Positions 17,756 through 26,339 of a stretch of 64,000 nucleotides of DNA are shown here, piece by piece; position 1 is the first letter of the stretch, and each line of letters starts with the position of its first letter. Made by a program: the position numbers and the translations under genes. The stretch is from JALZKA01 sp963715405 (GTDB taxonomy: Bacteria > Actinomycetota > Thermoleophilia > Solirubrobacterales > 70-9), in contig OY970239.1 of the NCBI GenBank assembly GCA_963715405.1, positions 310,001 to 374,000 of the forward strand, read 5' to 3'. The notes under the pieces are model-generated. The model saw only the letters and a program-made list of their open reading frames with translations. It had not been told where the DNA came from and ran no database searches.

Positions 17756-17968
17756 TCATTCGAGGACTACGAGCACATCCCCTTCTTGTACGGACTGTCC
17801 TTCTTCGCAGCGGATCTCGGAAACCTTGCCGTCGTCCTCTGATTCGACCGGCATCTCCATCTTCATCGACTCCAGGATCACGACCGTGTCGCCGTCCTCG
17901 ACGTCATCGCCGACGGCGACCTCGATCTTCCAGACCGTCCCGGTGATATGCGCCTCGATCTCCGCCAT
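17756..17968 (-). CDS. Biotin carboxyl carrier protein, single domain
   Basis: A 70-residue biotinyl/lipoyl-attachment domain with the biotinylation motif ESMKMEM (Lys36) between two glycine-flanked beta halves (GDDVEDGDTVV, EGQSVQEGDVL). A free-standing carrier of this size is typical of actinobacterial acyl-CoA carboxylases and related multi-subunit systems. No biotin carboxylase is in the window. The carboxyltransferase at 30841 is a possible partner, and the biotin-synthesis genes lie downstream on the same strand. Confidence 0.92.
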   Translation of the reverse strand: MAEIEAHITGTVWKIEVAVGDDVEDGDTVVILESMKMEMPVESEDDGKVSEIRCEEGQSVQEGDVLVVLE

Positions 17969-18043
17969 GCCGCTCCTCTCAGGGTCAGGTTGCGCGGCAG
18001 GTTAGTCCCGGCGGTACCCGGAACGGCGATATAGCCTGCGCGC

Positions 18044-19510
18044 ATGATCCTCGCGATCGACCAGGGCACGACGGGCACGACCTGCCTCGTTTTCGATTCG
18101 GACGGCAAAATCGCGGGCCGGGCCTACTCGGAGTTCGAGCAGCATTTCCCGCGCCCTGGCTGGGTCGAGCACGACGCGAACGAGATCTGGGAGACGACGC
18201 TCGGCGTTGCCCGCGAGGCTCTGAAGGACGCCGGCGCGGGCGGCGCGGACCTCGACGCGATCGGGATCACGAACCAGCGCGAGACGGTCGTCGCCTGGGA
18301 TCCGAAGACCGGCGAGCCCGTCCACAACGCCCTCGTCTGGCAGGACCGCCGCACCGCCGCGCGCTGCGACGAGCTGCGAGAAGCAGGGCACGAAGAGCTG
18401 GTCAGGAAGCGCACGGGGCTCGTCCTCGACCCTTACTTCTCGGGCACCAAGATCGAATGGCTGCTTGAGAATGCCGACGGCGCGCACGACGCCGTCTTCG
18501 GCACGATCGACGCCTGGCTCATCTACAAGCTCACGGGCCGGCACGCCACCGAGGTCTCGAACGCCTCGCGCACACTCCTCTTCGACATCGAGAAGGGCGA
18601 GTGGGCGCCCGAGCTGTGCGAGCTGCTCGGGGTCGATCCCGAGCGCCTGCCCGAGGTGCTGCCATCGGCGGGCGAGTTCGGCACCACGAGCGAGTTCGGA
18701 GGCGAGGTGCCGGTGACAGGGATCGCGGGCGACCAGCAGGCTGCCCTGTTCGGCCAGGCTTGTCACTCGCCGGGCGACGCCAAGAACACGTACGGCACCG
18801 GCAGCTTCGTCCTCCTCAATGCGGGCGAGGAGCGTCCCGAGACGCGCGTGGGCCTATTGACCACGGTCGCTTGGAATCTCGAATCCGCGACGACGTACGC
18901 GCTCGAAGCGGCGATCTTCGTCACCGGGGCGGCGGTCCAGTGGCTGCGCGACGGCCTGGGCGTGATCTCCGAAGCCGCCGAGACCGAGGCGCTGGCCTCA
19001 TCGCTCGACTCGAACGACGGCGTCTACTTCGTGCCCGCGCTCACCGGCCTCGGCTCGCCCCACTGGGACCCGTACGCTCGCGGCACGATCGTCGGCCTCA
19101 CGCGCGGGTCGGGCCGCGAGCACCTCGCGCGAGCGGCGCTCGAGGCGATCGCCTACCAGACCGTGGATGCCGTCCGCGCCCAGGAGGCGGCCGCGGGCGA
19201 GGCACTCTCTGAGCTTCGCGCCGATGGTGGCGCGGCCGAGAACGGCTGGCTCATGCAGTTTCAGGCCGACATGCTGGGCGTGCCTGTGGTCGTGCCCGAG
19301 ATCGCCGAGACGACCGCGCTCGGCGCCGCCTACCTCGCCGGGATCGGGGCGGGGATATGGGATCGCGAAGAGGTCGCGAAGCGCTGGCGCGAGGCTGCGC
19401 GCTTCGAGCCCCAGATGTCCGCGGATGAGCGCGAGACTCTGCTGGACGCCTGGCACCGGGCACTCGAGCGCTCGCGCGAGTGGTCATCCTCCGAGGCGGA
19501 GGGCGAGTAA
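18044..19510 (+). CDS. glpK: Glycerol kinase
   Basis: A 488-residue FGGY-family kinase that phosphorylates glycerol to glycerol-3-phosphate. The N-terminal phosphate loop is AIDQGTTGTTCLVFD (4-18), followed by WVEHDANEIWE, GITNQRETVVAWD, the FGGY-type GDQQAALFGQACHSPGDAKNTYGTGSFVLLN and the second signature-region GLGSPHWDPYARG. Length is normal for GlpK. It starts 75 nt from the divergent biotin carrier gene. The downstream acyltransferase can use the resulting glycerol phosphate backbone, so the two may act in phospholipid synthesis. Confidence 0.95.
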   Translation: MILAIDQGTTGTTCLVFDSDGKIAGRAYSEFEQHFPRPGWVEHDANEIWETTLGVAREALKDAGAGGADLDAIGITNQRETVVAWDPKTGEPVHNALVWQDRRTAARCDELREAGHEELVRKRTGLVLDPYFSGTKIEWLLENADGAHDAVFGTIDAWLIYKLTGRHATEVSNASRTLLFDIEKGEWAPELCELLGVDPERLPEVLPSAGEFGTTSEFGGEVPVTGIAGDQQAALFGQACHSPGDAKNTYGTGSFVLLNAGEERPETRVGLLTTVAWNLESATTYALEAAIFVTGAAVQWLRDGLGVISEAAETEALASSLDSNDGVYFVPALTGLGSPHWDPYARGTIVGLTRGSGREHLARAALEAIAYQTVDAVRAQEAAAGEALSELRADGGAAENGWLMQFQADMLGVPVVVPEIAETTALGAAYLAGIGAGIWDREEVAKRWREAARFEPQMSADERETLLDAWHRALERSREWSSSEAEGE

Positions 19511-19559
19511 CCGGCGCGGGCGAGCCGGGTAGCAACCGTGAGGAGCGAAACCGCGAGCC

Positions 19560-20336
19560 ATGCCCGACATGAAGCCACAGGTCTATAAGGATCCACGCCC
19601 CGCGGAGCATTTCACGCGTTTCCACGAGTGGATCCGCACGCATCGCCCGGGGTGGACGTACGAGCTGGTGCGGATGGTGATGACCCCCTTCCTCTCCCTC
19701 GTCTATCGAGCGTGGGCGCTCGACACAAACAACGTGCCGAAGGACGGAGCCTTCATCCTCGCGCCCAACCACTTCTCCTACCTCGACCACTTCTTCGCGG
19801 CGGTCTTCTTGCGGCGGAAGGTCCAGTTCATGGCCAAGTCGCAGCTCTACGGAAACCCGTTCATGGATTACATCTACCGGGTGGGCGGCGTCTTCCCGGT
19901 GCGCCGCGGCTACCACGACGAGGAGGCATTCATCACCGCCTTCACGATCCTCGGCAGAGGTGGGTGCGTCGGCATGTATTGCGAGGGCGGGCGCTCGCGA
20001 TCCGGGCGCCTCGGCGAGCCGAAGGCGGGCGTCGGGCGCTTGGCGCTCGAGGCCGGCGTGCCCGTGGTGCCCGTCGCCATCCACGGCTCCTCGGGCGTGC
20101 GCGGCTGGAAGCGCTTTCAGTTCCCGAAGGTGACGATCCAGTTCGGCGAGCCGATCAGCTTTCCGCAGAAGGATTCGCCGTCTGCCGAGGAGGCGCTCGA
20201 GGTCTCGCGGCAGGTGTTCGACAGAGTGAAGGCCATGTACGTGGTCCTTGAGTCCGAGGGGCGTAAGGGCGCCGCTCAGAGGATCAAGGATGGCGAGTTT
20301 CGCGGGGCGCCTGCGCGGGAACACGCTCCCTTGTGA
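19560..20336 (+). CDS. plsC: 1-acyl-sn-glycerol-3-phosphate acyltransferase family protein
   Basis: A 258-residue PlsC-type acyltransferase. The catalytic HX4D motif is NHFSYLDHFF (block I), followed by FPVRRGYHDEEAF (block II) and CEGGRSRSGRLGEPKAG (block III, the EGxRSRxG-type substrate site). It acylates a lysophospholipid or related glycerol phosphate. The stop overlaps the GTG of the next gene (GTGA). The function within the family (lysophosphatidate versus another lysolipid) cannot be read from sequence. Confidence 0.88.
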   Translation: MPDMKPQVYKDPRPAEHFTRFHEWIRTHRPGWTYELVRMVMTPFLSLVYRAWALDTNNVPKDGAFILAPNHFSYLDHFFAAVFLRRKVQFMAKSQLYGNPFMDYIYRVGGVFPVRRGYHDEEAFITAFTILGRGGCVGMYCEGGRSRSGRLGEPKAGVGRLALEAGVPVVPVAIHGSSGVRGWKRFQFPKVTIQFGEPISFPQKDSPSAEEALEVSRQVFDRVKAMYVVLESEGRKGAAQRIKDGEFRGAPAREHAPL

Positions 20337-20701
20337 GCACCATCGCCATCGTCGCAATCGTCGCCGGGGTCCTTCTGTTGGCCTTCCTCGCCTACAGGGC
20401 GTGGTCGGCCAGGCAGGAAGAGCAGCGAAAGCTGATGCGCCGCGAAGCCCGCGACCACCGCCAAGTGGCCGAGGCGGGCGCAGGCAGGGCCAGAGAGCTG
20501 GGCAAGCACTCGGATGACCACCAGCGTGAAGCCATGCGCCACAAGGAGATCGCCGAGGAGCACGACCGGAAGGCCGAAGAGCACGCGCGCAAGGCCGCCA
20601 AGGCCGAGCAGGGAAAGCGCCGCGCCGGAGAGGCGGCCGGTCGCCATGACGAGCGCGCCGCCGACCTGGAAGACCGCGCCGAGAGCCGCCGCCCGCGCTA
20701 G
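20333..20701 (+). CDS. Single-pass membrane protein with coiled coil
   Basis: 122 residues starting at a GTG that overlaps the acyltransferase stop. One N-terminal membrane segment (about 3-22, TIAIVAIVAGVLLLAFLAYRAW) is followed by a long, highly charged helical region full of Ala, Glu, Arg, Lys and His, without prolines (AEEHDRKAEEHARKAAKAEQ), most likely a coiled coil on the cytosolic side. No family is recognised. The tight coupling to plsC suggests an envelope role. Confidence 0.75.
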   Translation: MSTIAIVAIVAGVLLLAFLAYRAWSARQEEQRKLMRREARDHRQVAEAGAGRARELGKHSDDHQREAMRHKEIAEEHDRKAEEHARKAAKAEQGKRRAGEAAGRHDERAADLEDRAESRRPR

Positions 20702-20706
20702 CGGGC

Positions 20707-21615
20707 CTACTCGTAGCGGTCTTCGAGCGTCTCCCAGAGCTCGTGATCGTGGCTTGGGATGATCACGGCCTGCGGGTACTGTCGCCGGAACAGCTTGAGC
20801 TCCTGTTGTGAGCGGCGCCAAGTGTGCGGGTCCTCGGGGCGGGGCGGCGGCGCCGCGTCCCCGAGCTGTCCGAGCGTGTAGACGGCGTCGCCCGCGATCA
20901 CGAGGTCCCGGTCGCGCAGGCGGCAGATCAAGGACATGTGGCCGAGCGTGTGTCCGGGGGTGAACGCGAGCCGCACGCTGCCGTCGCCGAAGAGGTCGAA
21001 GGTGCGCCCGAAGGTCGAGTACGACCCGACGGCGGGGCCGTCGAAGCTGACGGTGCGATAGTCGAACGCGTAGTCGAAGTGCGCCGGCGCGTAGCCGTGC
21101 ATGAACGGCCGGGACGTCTCGGTCGCCGCATGCCACTCGGGCTCGGAGATGATGAACGCCGAACTTCCGAGCTCCGACATTGCCGAGGTGTGGTCGAAGT
21201 GCATGTGCGTCATGACCACCGTCTTGATGTCACGCGTCTCGAGGCCGCGCGAGCGGAGCTGTGCGGTGACGTCCTTACCGGCCTCGAGTGTCGGCTTTGA
21301 GAACGACGCGACGAGCCGGCCCAGGTTTGCCGCGGGCTGCGCCGTGACTGACGGATGAAGCCCGGTATCCACGAGAAACGGCCCTGCGGAGGGATGGGTG
21401 ATCAGGAACGAGGGGCATGGGATCGTCAACCACTTCGAGCGAGAGGTCCCGATCCCGAGCATCCTGAGCTGCGCCGTGCGGTTGCCGGCTCTCTCGAGCC
21501 AGGCGGGCGGCACGGTGAGCCAGCCGGTGTCAAGCGGCTCGACAGCGACCGTCGAGCCTGCCGTGCCACCCGGCAGCGGAGCGTCGATCGAACGCGGCTG
21601 TGCCTTCACCTTCAT
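20707..21615 (-). CDS. Metallo-beta-lactamase fold hydrolase (lactonase-like)
   Basis: 302 residues. The zinc-binding motif is His137-x-His139-x-Asp141-His142 (THMHFDH), with further ligands in FTPGHTLGHMS, AGDAVYTLG and IIPSHDHELW. The order resembles N-acyl-homoserine-lactonase-like enzymes, but the substrate is unknown. The ATG at 21615 (MKVKAQPRS) is used; the frame upstream runs into the divergent SDR gene and is not conserved sequence. It is convergent with the coiled-coil gene (5 nt apart). Confidence 0.85.
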   Translation of the reverse strand: MKVKAQPRSIDAPLPGGTAGSTVAVEPLDTGWLTVPPAWLERAGNRTAQLRMLGIGTSRSKWLTIPCPSFLITHPSAGPFLVDTGLHPSVTAQPAANLGRLVASFSKPTLEAGKDVTAQLRSRGLETRDIKTVVMTHMHFDHTSAMSELGSSAFIISEPEWHAATETSRPFMHGYAPAHFDYAFDYRTVSFDGPAVGSYSTFGRTFDLFGDGSVRLAFTPGHTLGHMSLICRLRDRDLVIAGDAVYTLGQLGDAAPPPRPEDPHTWRRSQQELKLFRRQYPQAVIIPSHDHELWETLEDRYE

Positions 21616-21666
21616 CGCTGCGGAGCGTAGAGCGGGGGCGTCTCCGCGGACTATGCTCGCGCCCGG

Positions 21667-22524
21667 ATGGGCGAGCCCTCCCAGATCTTCCGGCCGGATC
21701 TCCTCCAGGGACACGTCTGCCTCGTTTCGGGTGCGGGCTCGGGGCTCGGCCGCGCGAGCGCCCTCGAGCTTGCCCGGCTCGGCGCCACTGTGATCGGCTG
21801 CGGGCGCCGTCCCGAGCCGATCGAGGAAACCGCGGCGATGATCGCGGATGCGGGCGGTGCCGGCGAGGCAGAGGCGATGGATATCCGGGACGAGGACGCC
21901 GTGGATGCGCTCATGGATCGCGTGCTCGAGCGCCACGGCAAGCTCGACGTGCTCGTGAACAACGCGGGCGGCCAGTTCCTAAGCCCGGCCGAGGCGATCA
22001 CGCCCAAGGGCTTCCGGACCGTGATCGAGCTGAACGTCGTTGGTACCTGGCTCATGACCCATGCCGCTGCAACCAAGGCGTTCATGCCGCAGGGGGGAGG
22101 AAAGGTCCTGAGCGTGACCCTCTCGCCCCACGCCGGGATGCCGGGAATGGTCCACTCGGGGGCCGCGCGCGCGGCGGTCGAGAACATGATGAAGACGCTT
22201 TCAATCGAGTGGTCTCAGCATGGCGTCAAGCTATGCGCGCTGGCGGCGGGCCAGTTCGACACCGACACGGTCCGAACCAAGTATCCGGCGGTTGTGGTGG
22301 ACAACCTCGCCCAGACGATCCCGCTCGGCCGTCTCGGCACCGAGCAGGAATGGGCGTGGCTCGTCGCATACCTCGCCTCTCCCGCGGGCGATTTCTACTC
22401 GGGCACCACGATCACGATGGACGGCGCCCGCGACAACTGGTTCGGCTCCTGGCCGCCGGGGACGTACGGAAGCGCCGAGGGGTCGGGAACCGTCCCGGCC
22501 GAGGAGCGCAAGCCGAAGGGCTGA
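21667..22524 (+). CDS. SDR oxidoreductase of the trans-2-enoyl-CoA reductase (PECR-like) type
   Basis: A 285-residue short-chain dehydrogenase with a Rossmann motif SGAGSGLGRA (21-30) and NNAGG. The usual YxxxK catalytic pair is replaced by H-S-G-A-A-R (GMVHSGAARAAVENMMKTLSIEW), as in peroxisomal trans-2-enoyl-CoA reductase and some 2,4-dienoyl-CoA reductases. It therefore probably reduces an enoyl-CoA with NADPH rather than acting as a classical alcohol dehydrogenase. It starts 51 nt from the divergent metallo-hydrolase. Confidence 0.85.
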   Translation: MGEPSQIFRPDLLQGHVCLVSGAGSGLGRASALELARLGATVIGCGRRPEPIEETAAMIADAGGAGEAEAMDIRDEDAVDALMDRVLERHGKLDVLVNNAGGQFLSPAEAITPKGFRTVIELNVVGTWLMTHAAATKAFMPQGGGKVLSVTLSPHAGMPGMVHSGAARAAVENMMKTLSIEWSQHGVKLCALAAGQFDTDTVRTKYPAVVVDNLAQTIPLGRLGTEQEWAWLVAYLASPAGDFYSGTTITMDGARDNWFGSWPPGTYGSAEGSGTVPAEERKPKG

Positions 22525-22543
22525 TTTCGCCCAGAGTAATTTG

Positions 22544-22562
22544 GCGGGACACATAGTCCCGC
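22544..22562. terminator. Hairpin between convergent genes (possible bidirectional terminator)
   Basis: GCGGGAC (22544-22550), loop ACATA, GTCCCGC (22556-22562): a perfect 7-bp stem between the ends of the SDR gene and the GDSL lipoprotein gene. There is no long T-run, so it would be a weak or factor-assisted terminator. Confidence 0.5.
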
Positions 22563-22572
22563 GAGACGACTT

Positions 22573-23307
22573 TCAGCGCGGGAGTTCGTCCGCGACGAGC
22601 TTTCCGAGGGCGCGGTACCCCTCGATCGCAGGGTGGTCGCCGTCGTCGGTGAAGGCCGGCGCCATCACGCCCGGGGTGTCCGGATCCTCAAGCGCGCCGT
22701 AGAAGTCGAGTACGGGTACGCCACGCCGCTCCGCGATCTCGGCGATGTCTGAGTTCAGCCGCCTGATCGGCTCGTCGGCGGTGGGGTGGCCGTTGTTCCA
22801 GGGGAGGACGTTTGCGACAACGACCTCAAGGTCCATCTCTTCGGCCTCGGCCAGCATGCCGTCGAGGTTCTCCGCCGCCTGGCGGGCTGCCTCGAGTGCG
22901 GCATCGGGACCGCCCTGGAGCGCTTGGGCGATGTCGTTGATGCCGCCTTGGACGACCACCACGTCTGCGCCCTCGGCACACATGGCGAGCCGCTGAGCGA
23001 TCTCATCCGTGCGCTCTCCGAAGACGCCGCAGTTGTCGAATTCGAGGCTGGGATCAGCACCGGATGCCCAGTACTCGTACTGACTCCTCTCGTCGTCGCC
23101 GAAGCCGAGCGCGGCCCGAGCCTTGGGATCTGGGTCGTAGAGCGGGTTGCCGGCGGTGATGGAGTCGCCGAGCGCGGCCACGGCGACCGAGCCGTCGTCC
23201 TCCGTACCCCGTGTCGGCTCCGAGGGGCCGGGCTCGTCAGAATCGTCATCGCCGCCGCAACCTACGAGGAGCGCGGCGATCAGCGCGAATAGAGCTATGC
23301 GAGCCAC
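22573..23307 (-). CDS. SGNH/GDSL hydrolase lipoprotein
   Basis: A 244-residue secreted esterase/lipase-like hydrolase. A lipoprotein signal ends at the lipobox LLVGC (Cys17). The SGNH blocks are visible: block I GDSIT (Ser49), block III GGIND and block V DDGDHPAIEGY with the catalytic Asp-x-x-His pair. It probably acts on ester-linked acyl or acetyl groups outside the cell. Convergent with the SDR gene. Confidence 0.85.
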   Translation of the reverse strand: MARIALFALIAALLVGCGGDDDSDEPGPSEPTRGTEDDGSVAVAALGDSITAGNPLYDPDPKARAALGFGDDERSQYEYWASGADPSLEFDNCGVFGERTDEIAQRLAMCAEGADVVVVQGGINDIAQALQGGPDAALEAARQAAENLDGMLAEAEEMDLEVVVANVLPWNNGHPTADEPIRRLNSDIAEIAERRGVPVLDFYGALEDPDTPGVMAPAFTDDGDHPAIEGYRALGKLVADELPR

Positions 23308-23399
23308 CGGCTCAACCTACGAGCCGGCGCCCGCCCCGGTTCAGACGCGAGCGTCCCACGCTAGGCGCCTGGGCGCCCCACGCGGGACGTTCACCCTCC

Positions 23400-24227
23400 T
23401 TACGTGAACATTCCGCCGAACTGGCCGCCGGTGACGTTCAGAGTCTGGCCGTGGACGTAGTTCGAGAGCTCTGAGCAGAGGAACAGCACCGGTCCCGCCG
23501 CTTCCTCGGGCTGGGCCGGGCGGCCGAGCGGGATGATCATCGCGGCCATGCCGCGCATCTGCTCAGGGATGCCCAGCTCGATCTTTTCGCCGCCGCGCTC
23601 GATCGACTCGTCCTTCTCCTTTGCCTGGGTGAGGCGGGTCTCGACGAAGCCGAAAGCCACTGCGTTCACGTTGATCTTGAAGCCGCCCCACTCCTTGGCG
23701 AGCGTCTTCGTCATGCCGACGATCGCGGCCTTGCCGGCCGAGTAGTTCACCTGGCCCGCGTTGCCCATCGTTCCCGAGATCGAAGAGATGTTGACGAGCT
23801 TCCGGAAGCGTTCTGTGCCCTCGGCCTTCTCGGCCTTGGCCGCCTCACGCCAGTGGGGCGCGATCGCCCGTGCGAGGCGGAACGGCGCGACCGTGTGGAT
23901 GTCGAGCATCGCCTGAAACTGCTCATCGGTCATTTTGTGGGCGACGCCGTCCCAGGTGTAGCCGGCGTTGTTAATGAGGATGTCGACCTCGCCGAACTCG
24001 TCGACAGCCTTCTTCACCAGTTCGTCGGGAACGCCCGGCTCGGTCAGGTCGCCCGAGAAAACGGCCGTCTCGCCCTCGATTTCGCCTGCCGCCTGCTCGG
24101 CTACGTCGCCATCGATGTCGTTGATGAGTACGCGAGCGCCTTCTGAGACAAAGAGCTCGGCCGTCGCGCGGCCGATGCCGCGAGCCGAGCCGGTGATGAT
24201 CGCGTTCTTTCCGTCGAGCAGTCCCAT
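23400..24227 (-). CDS. SDR oxidoreductase, 3-oxoacyl-ACP reductase (FabG) like
   Basis: 275 residues of the classical SDR type. The NAD(P) motif is GSARGIGRA (about 13-21) and the Asn is in NNAGYTWDG. Catalytic Ser and the Tyr-x3-Lys pair are in NISSISG and NYSAGKAA, and the C-terminus ends NVTGGQFGGMF. The ATG at 24227 (MGLLDGKN) is preceded by AGGAGGAA; the longer frame has no family similarity. It may act in beta-oxidation (3-hydroxyacyl-CoA dehydrogenase) or fatty acid synthesis. Divergent from the protease gene. Confidence 0.88.
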   Translation of the reverse strand: MGLLDGKNAIITGSARGIGRATAELFVSEGARVLINDIDGDVAEQAAGEIEGETAVFSGDLTEPGVPDELVKKAVDEFGEVDILINNAGYTWDGVAHKMTDEQFQAMLDIHTVAPFRLARAIAPHWREAAKAEKAEGTERFRKLVNISSISGTMGNAGQVNYSAGKAAIVGMTKTLAKEWGGFKINVNAVAFGFVETRLTQAKEKDESIERGGEKIELGIPEQMRGMAAMIIPLGRPAQPEEAAGPVLFLCSELSNYVHGQTLNVTGGQFGGMFT

Positions 24228-24319
24228 GTGGTGCCGATTCCTCCTATTTTGAAGCCTGGTTGGAGGCGGGAAGGTATTGGATTCGTTTGGGATCCGGCCC
24301 ACGGTGGCATCTGTTGTCG

Positions 24320-25144
24320 ATGAAGCTGAAGCTCTTTCTCCTCGCCCTCGCCGCCTCCGCAACCGCCGCGCTTACCCCCCTCGCCGCATCGGCGGACGAC
24401 GGCGCTGACATCCATCCTGGGGTCATGACCTTCACCGAGGGCGCCGGCCAGTGCACCTCCAACTTCGTCTTCCGCGACGGAGGCGGCACCTATCTAGGTC
24501 AGGCCGCCCACTGCGCAGGTACCGGCGCAGCCACTGACACGAACGGGTGCGACGCGGGCACGCTGCCGCTGGGAACGCCAGTCGAGATCGATGGCGCGAG
24601 CCGGCCGGGCACGCTCGTTTACAGCTCCTGGATCACCATGCAGGACAACGGCGAGGAGAATGCCAACGCATGTGAGTTCAACGACTTCGCCCTTGTCGAG
24701 GTCGATCCGGCCGACGTCGCCAAGATCGACCCGACCGTCCCGCGCCTCGGGGGGCCCACCTCGGTCGGCGGCTCGGGCGCCATGCTCGGCGACACCGTCT
24801 TCACATACGGAAACTCGTCGCTCCGCGCCGGGATCATGCAACTCCGCCCGAAGCAGGGCGTCGTGGTCCAAGGTCAGGGAGATGGGTGGAGCCGCTCGGT
24901 CTACACCGTGACGCCGGGCATCCCTGGCGACTCCGGCTCGGGCTTCATGAGCGGCTCCGGCCAGGCCATCGGCACCTTGTCGACTGTGGCCGTCGCGCCG
25001 CTACCGGCGTCGAACGGCGTCGCCGACCTGCGCTCGGAGCTCGATTACATGCGAGCCAACAGCGCGGCGTTCTCAGGCGTTCAGCTCGTGCCCGGGTCCC
25101 GTCCCTTCAGGGGCGACCTCGTGGGCGCGATCCTGGGCGGCTAG
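24320..25144 (+). CDS. Secreted trypsin-like serine protease
   Basis: 274 residues. A Sec signal peptide (1-24: MKLKLFLLALAASATAALTP) leads to a chymotrypsin-fold domain. The His is in GQAAHCAG, the Asp in EFNDFALVEV and the Ser in GIPGDSGSGFM, the expected triad order and GDSG motif. Cysteines in CTSNF/AHC and CDAG/ACEF probably form disulfides. The ATG at 24320 is used because the signal peptide starts there. The substrate is unknown; neighbouring genes give no hint. Confidence 0.85.
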   Translation: MKLKLFLLALAASATAALTPLAASADDGADIHPGVMTFTEGAGQCTSNFVFRDGGGTYLGQAAHCAGTGAATDTNGCDAGTLPLGTPVEIDGASRPGTLVYSSWITMQDNGEENANACEFNDFALVEVDPADVAKIDPTVPRLGGPTSVGGSGAMLGDTVFTYGNSSLRAGIMQLRPKQGVVVQGQGDGWSRSVYTVTPGIPGDSGSGFMSGSGQAIGTLSTVAVAPLPASNGVADLRSELDYMRANSAAFSGVQLVPGSRPFRGDLVGAILGG

Positions 25145-25151
25145 CGCACGT

Positions 25152-25766
25152 TCAGCGCTCGAGCATGATCTGGTAGCGGTCGACGATCGGGTCGTGGGCA
25201 GAACCCGCCGCGGCTACGCGCATCTCCCGGGCCTGCTCGGCCACGTCGTCGCTCGAGCGCAGGTCGCGCTCGGTCTGCCAGATGCTCATCGCGGTCAGCT
25301 TTCCGTGCTCGCGGTCGGCGGCGAGCATGTACCCGCCGAATCCGCCGAGCGAGGCGAGCTGATCCACGTAGTCGCTCTCCTGGAACGCCTCGACCATTGA
25401 CTCGAGGGCGGCCGAGTCGAGCTCCGCGAGCCGCGAGAGGCGCAGGTGCCCCGTAAACGCCTTGATGCCGCGGTACATGACCACCTCGTAACGATCGACG
25501 ATGGGCCGGCGCTCGGGCTTGGTGGCGGCGATGCGCATGGCGCGTGCCGCCTCGGCGACCTGATCCGACCCTGCGAGCTCGTCGAGCGAGCGCCAGATGC
25601 TCATCGCCGTGAGCTTCCCGCGTCCACGGTCCGCGGCGAGCACGTAGCCCTGAAAGCCGGGGCTCTCGGCGAGGTGGTCGATGTAGTCGCTCTCCTCGAA
25701 GGCGAGAACCATCTCGTCGGCGCGCTCGGGTGCAAGCCCGACGAATCTTGAAAGCCGTAGATACAT
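25152..25766 (-). CDS. Tandemly duplicated ABM-like (dimeric alpha-beta barrel) protein
   Basis: 204 residues consisting of two ~100-residue copies of the same unit: each has FEESDYIDHLAES/FQESDYVDQLASL, then GFQGYVLAADRGRGKLTAMSIWRS / GFGGYMLAADREHGKLTAMSIWQT and ends PIVDRYEVVMY / PIVDRYQIMLE. The unit resembles antibiotic-biosynthesis monooxygenase-like ferredoxin-fold domains, which normally act as dimers; here two are fused into one chain. No clear catalytic residue can be named. Confidence 0.75.
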   Translation of the reverse strand: MYLRLSRFVGLAPERADEMVLAFEESDYIDHLAESPGFQGYVLAADRGRGKLTAMSIWRSLDELAGSDQVAEAARAMRIAATKPERRPIVDRYEVVMYRGIKAFTGHLRLSRLAELDSAALESMVEAFQESDYVDQLASLGGFGGYMLAADREHGKLTAMSIWQTERDLRSSDDVAEQAREMRVAAAGSAHDPIVDRYQIMLER

Positions 25767-25808
25767 CTCGAGCTCCTTCGGTCGGCCGGGATCCGTCTCG
25801 GGCGAACC

Positions 25809-26285
25809 CTAGTCCAGATCGCCCTGCAAGGTCACCGTGGCCGCGGCGGCCTTCGCGGGCTCGTTGCCCACTGCCTTCCACTGCACACGGAAGCCGTCGG
25901 TGTCGGATGAGTTCGTGCTGTTGACGAAGTGGAACGACTGCATGCCTTTGCCGCTGGCAAGAACCGGGCCCGGATCGAGCGCCGTGTCTTCGACCGGCGC
26001 CAGGATGCGGACCATCGCTTCGCCTGAGCGCATGTCGAGCGAAACGCTGGCGGAGGTCGTCCCTTCGTAGTCGGCAAGCGCCTCGTTTCCGAGCAGGCCC
26101 GGGATCGTCCGGTACTCGTTCGAGCTGACTTGAATCGGGCCGCCGTTCGCGCCGATGGTGTGATTGAGCACATCTCCGGTCTCCACTGCGACATCGCCGC
26201 CATCGTCGACACCTGCCCCGATTACGATCGCCGGGATCGCGAGCGCTCCGGCGCCCGCAAGCGTCACTGCTGCCCTTAGCTTCAT
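25809..26285 (-). CDS. Secreted protein of unknown function
   Basis: 158 residues with an N-terminal signal (KLRAAVTLAGAGALAIPAIVIGAG) and a beta-rich, mostly acidic mature part with conserved-looking segments NEYRTIPGLLGNEAL, SVSLDMRSGEAMVRILAP and MQSFHFVNSTNSS. No cysteines and no recognised family. Lies between the ABM-like gene and the acyl-CoA dehydrogenase operon on the same strand. Confidence 0.65.
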   Translation of the reverse strand: MKLRAAVTLAGAGALAIPAIVIGAGVDDGGDVAVETGDVLNHTIGANGGPIQVSSNEYRTIPGLLGNEALADYEGTTSASVSLDMRSGEAMVRILAPVEDTALDPGPVLASGKGMQSFHFVNSTNSSDTDGFRVQWKAVGNEPAKAAAATVTLQGDLD

Positions 26286-26339
26286 GTGCCTCCCTTGGTC
26301 GAAGCTTTAGGGCTCCGAATTGCTGGTCGAGAGCGAACC

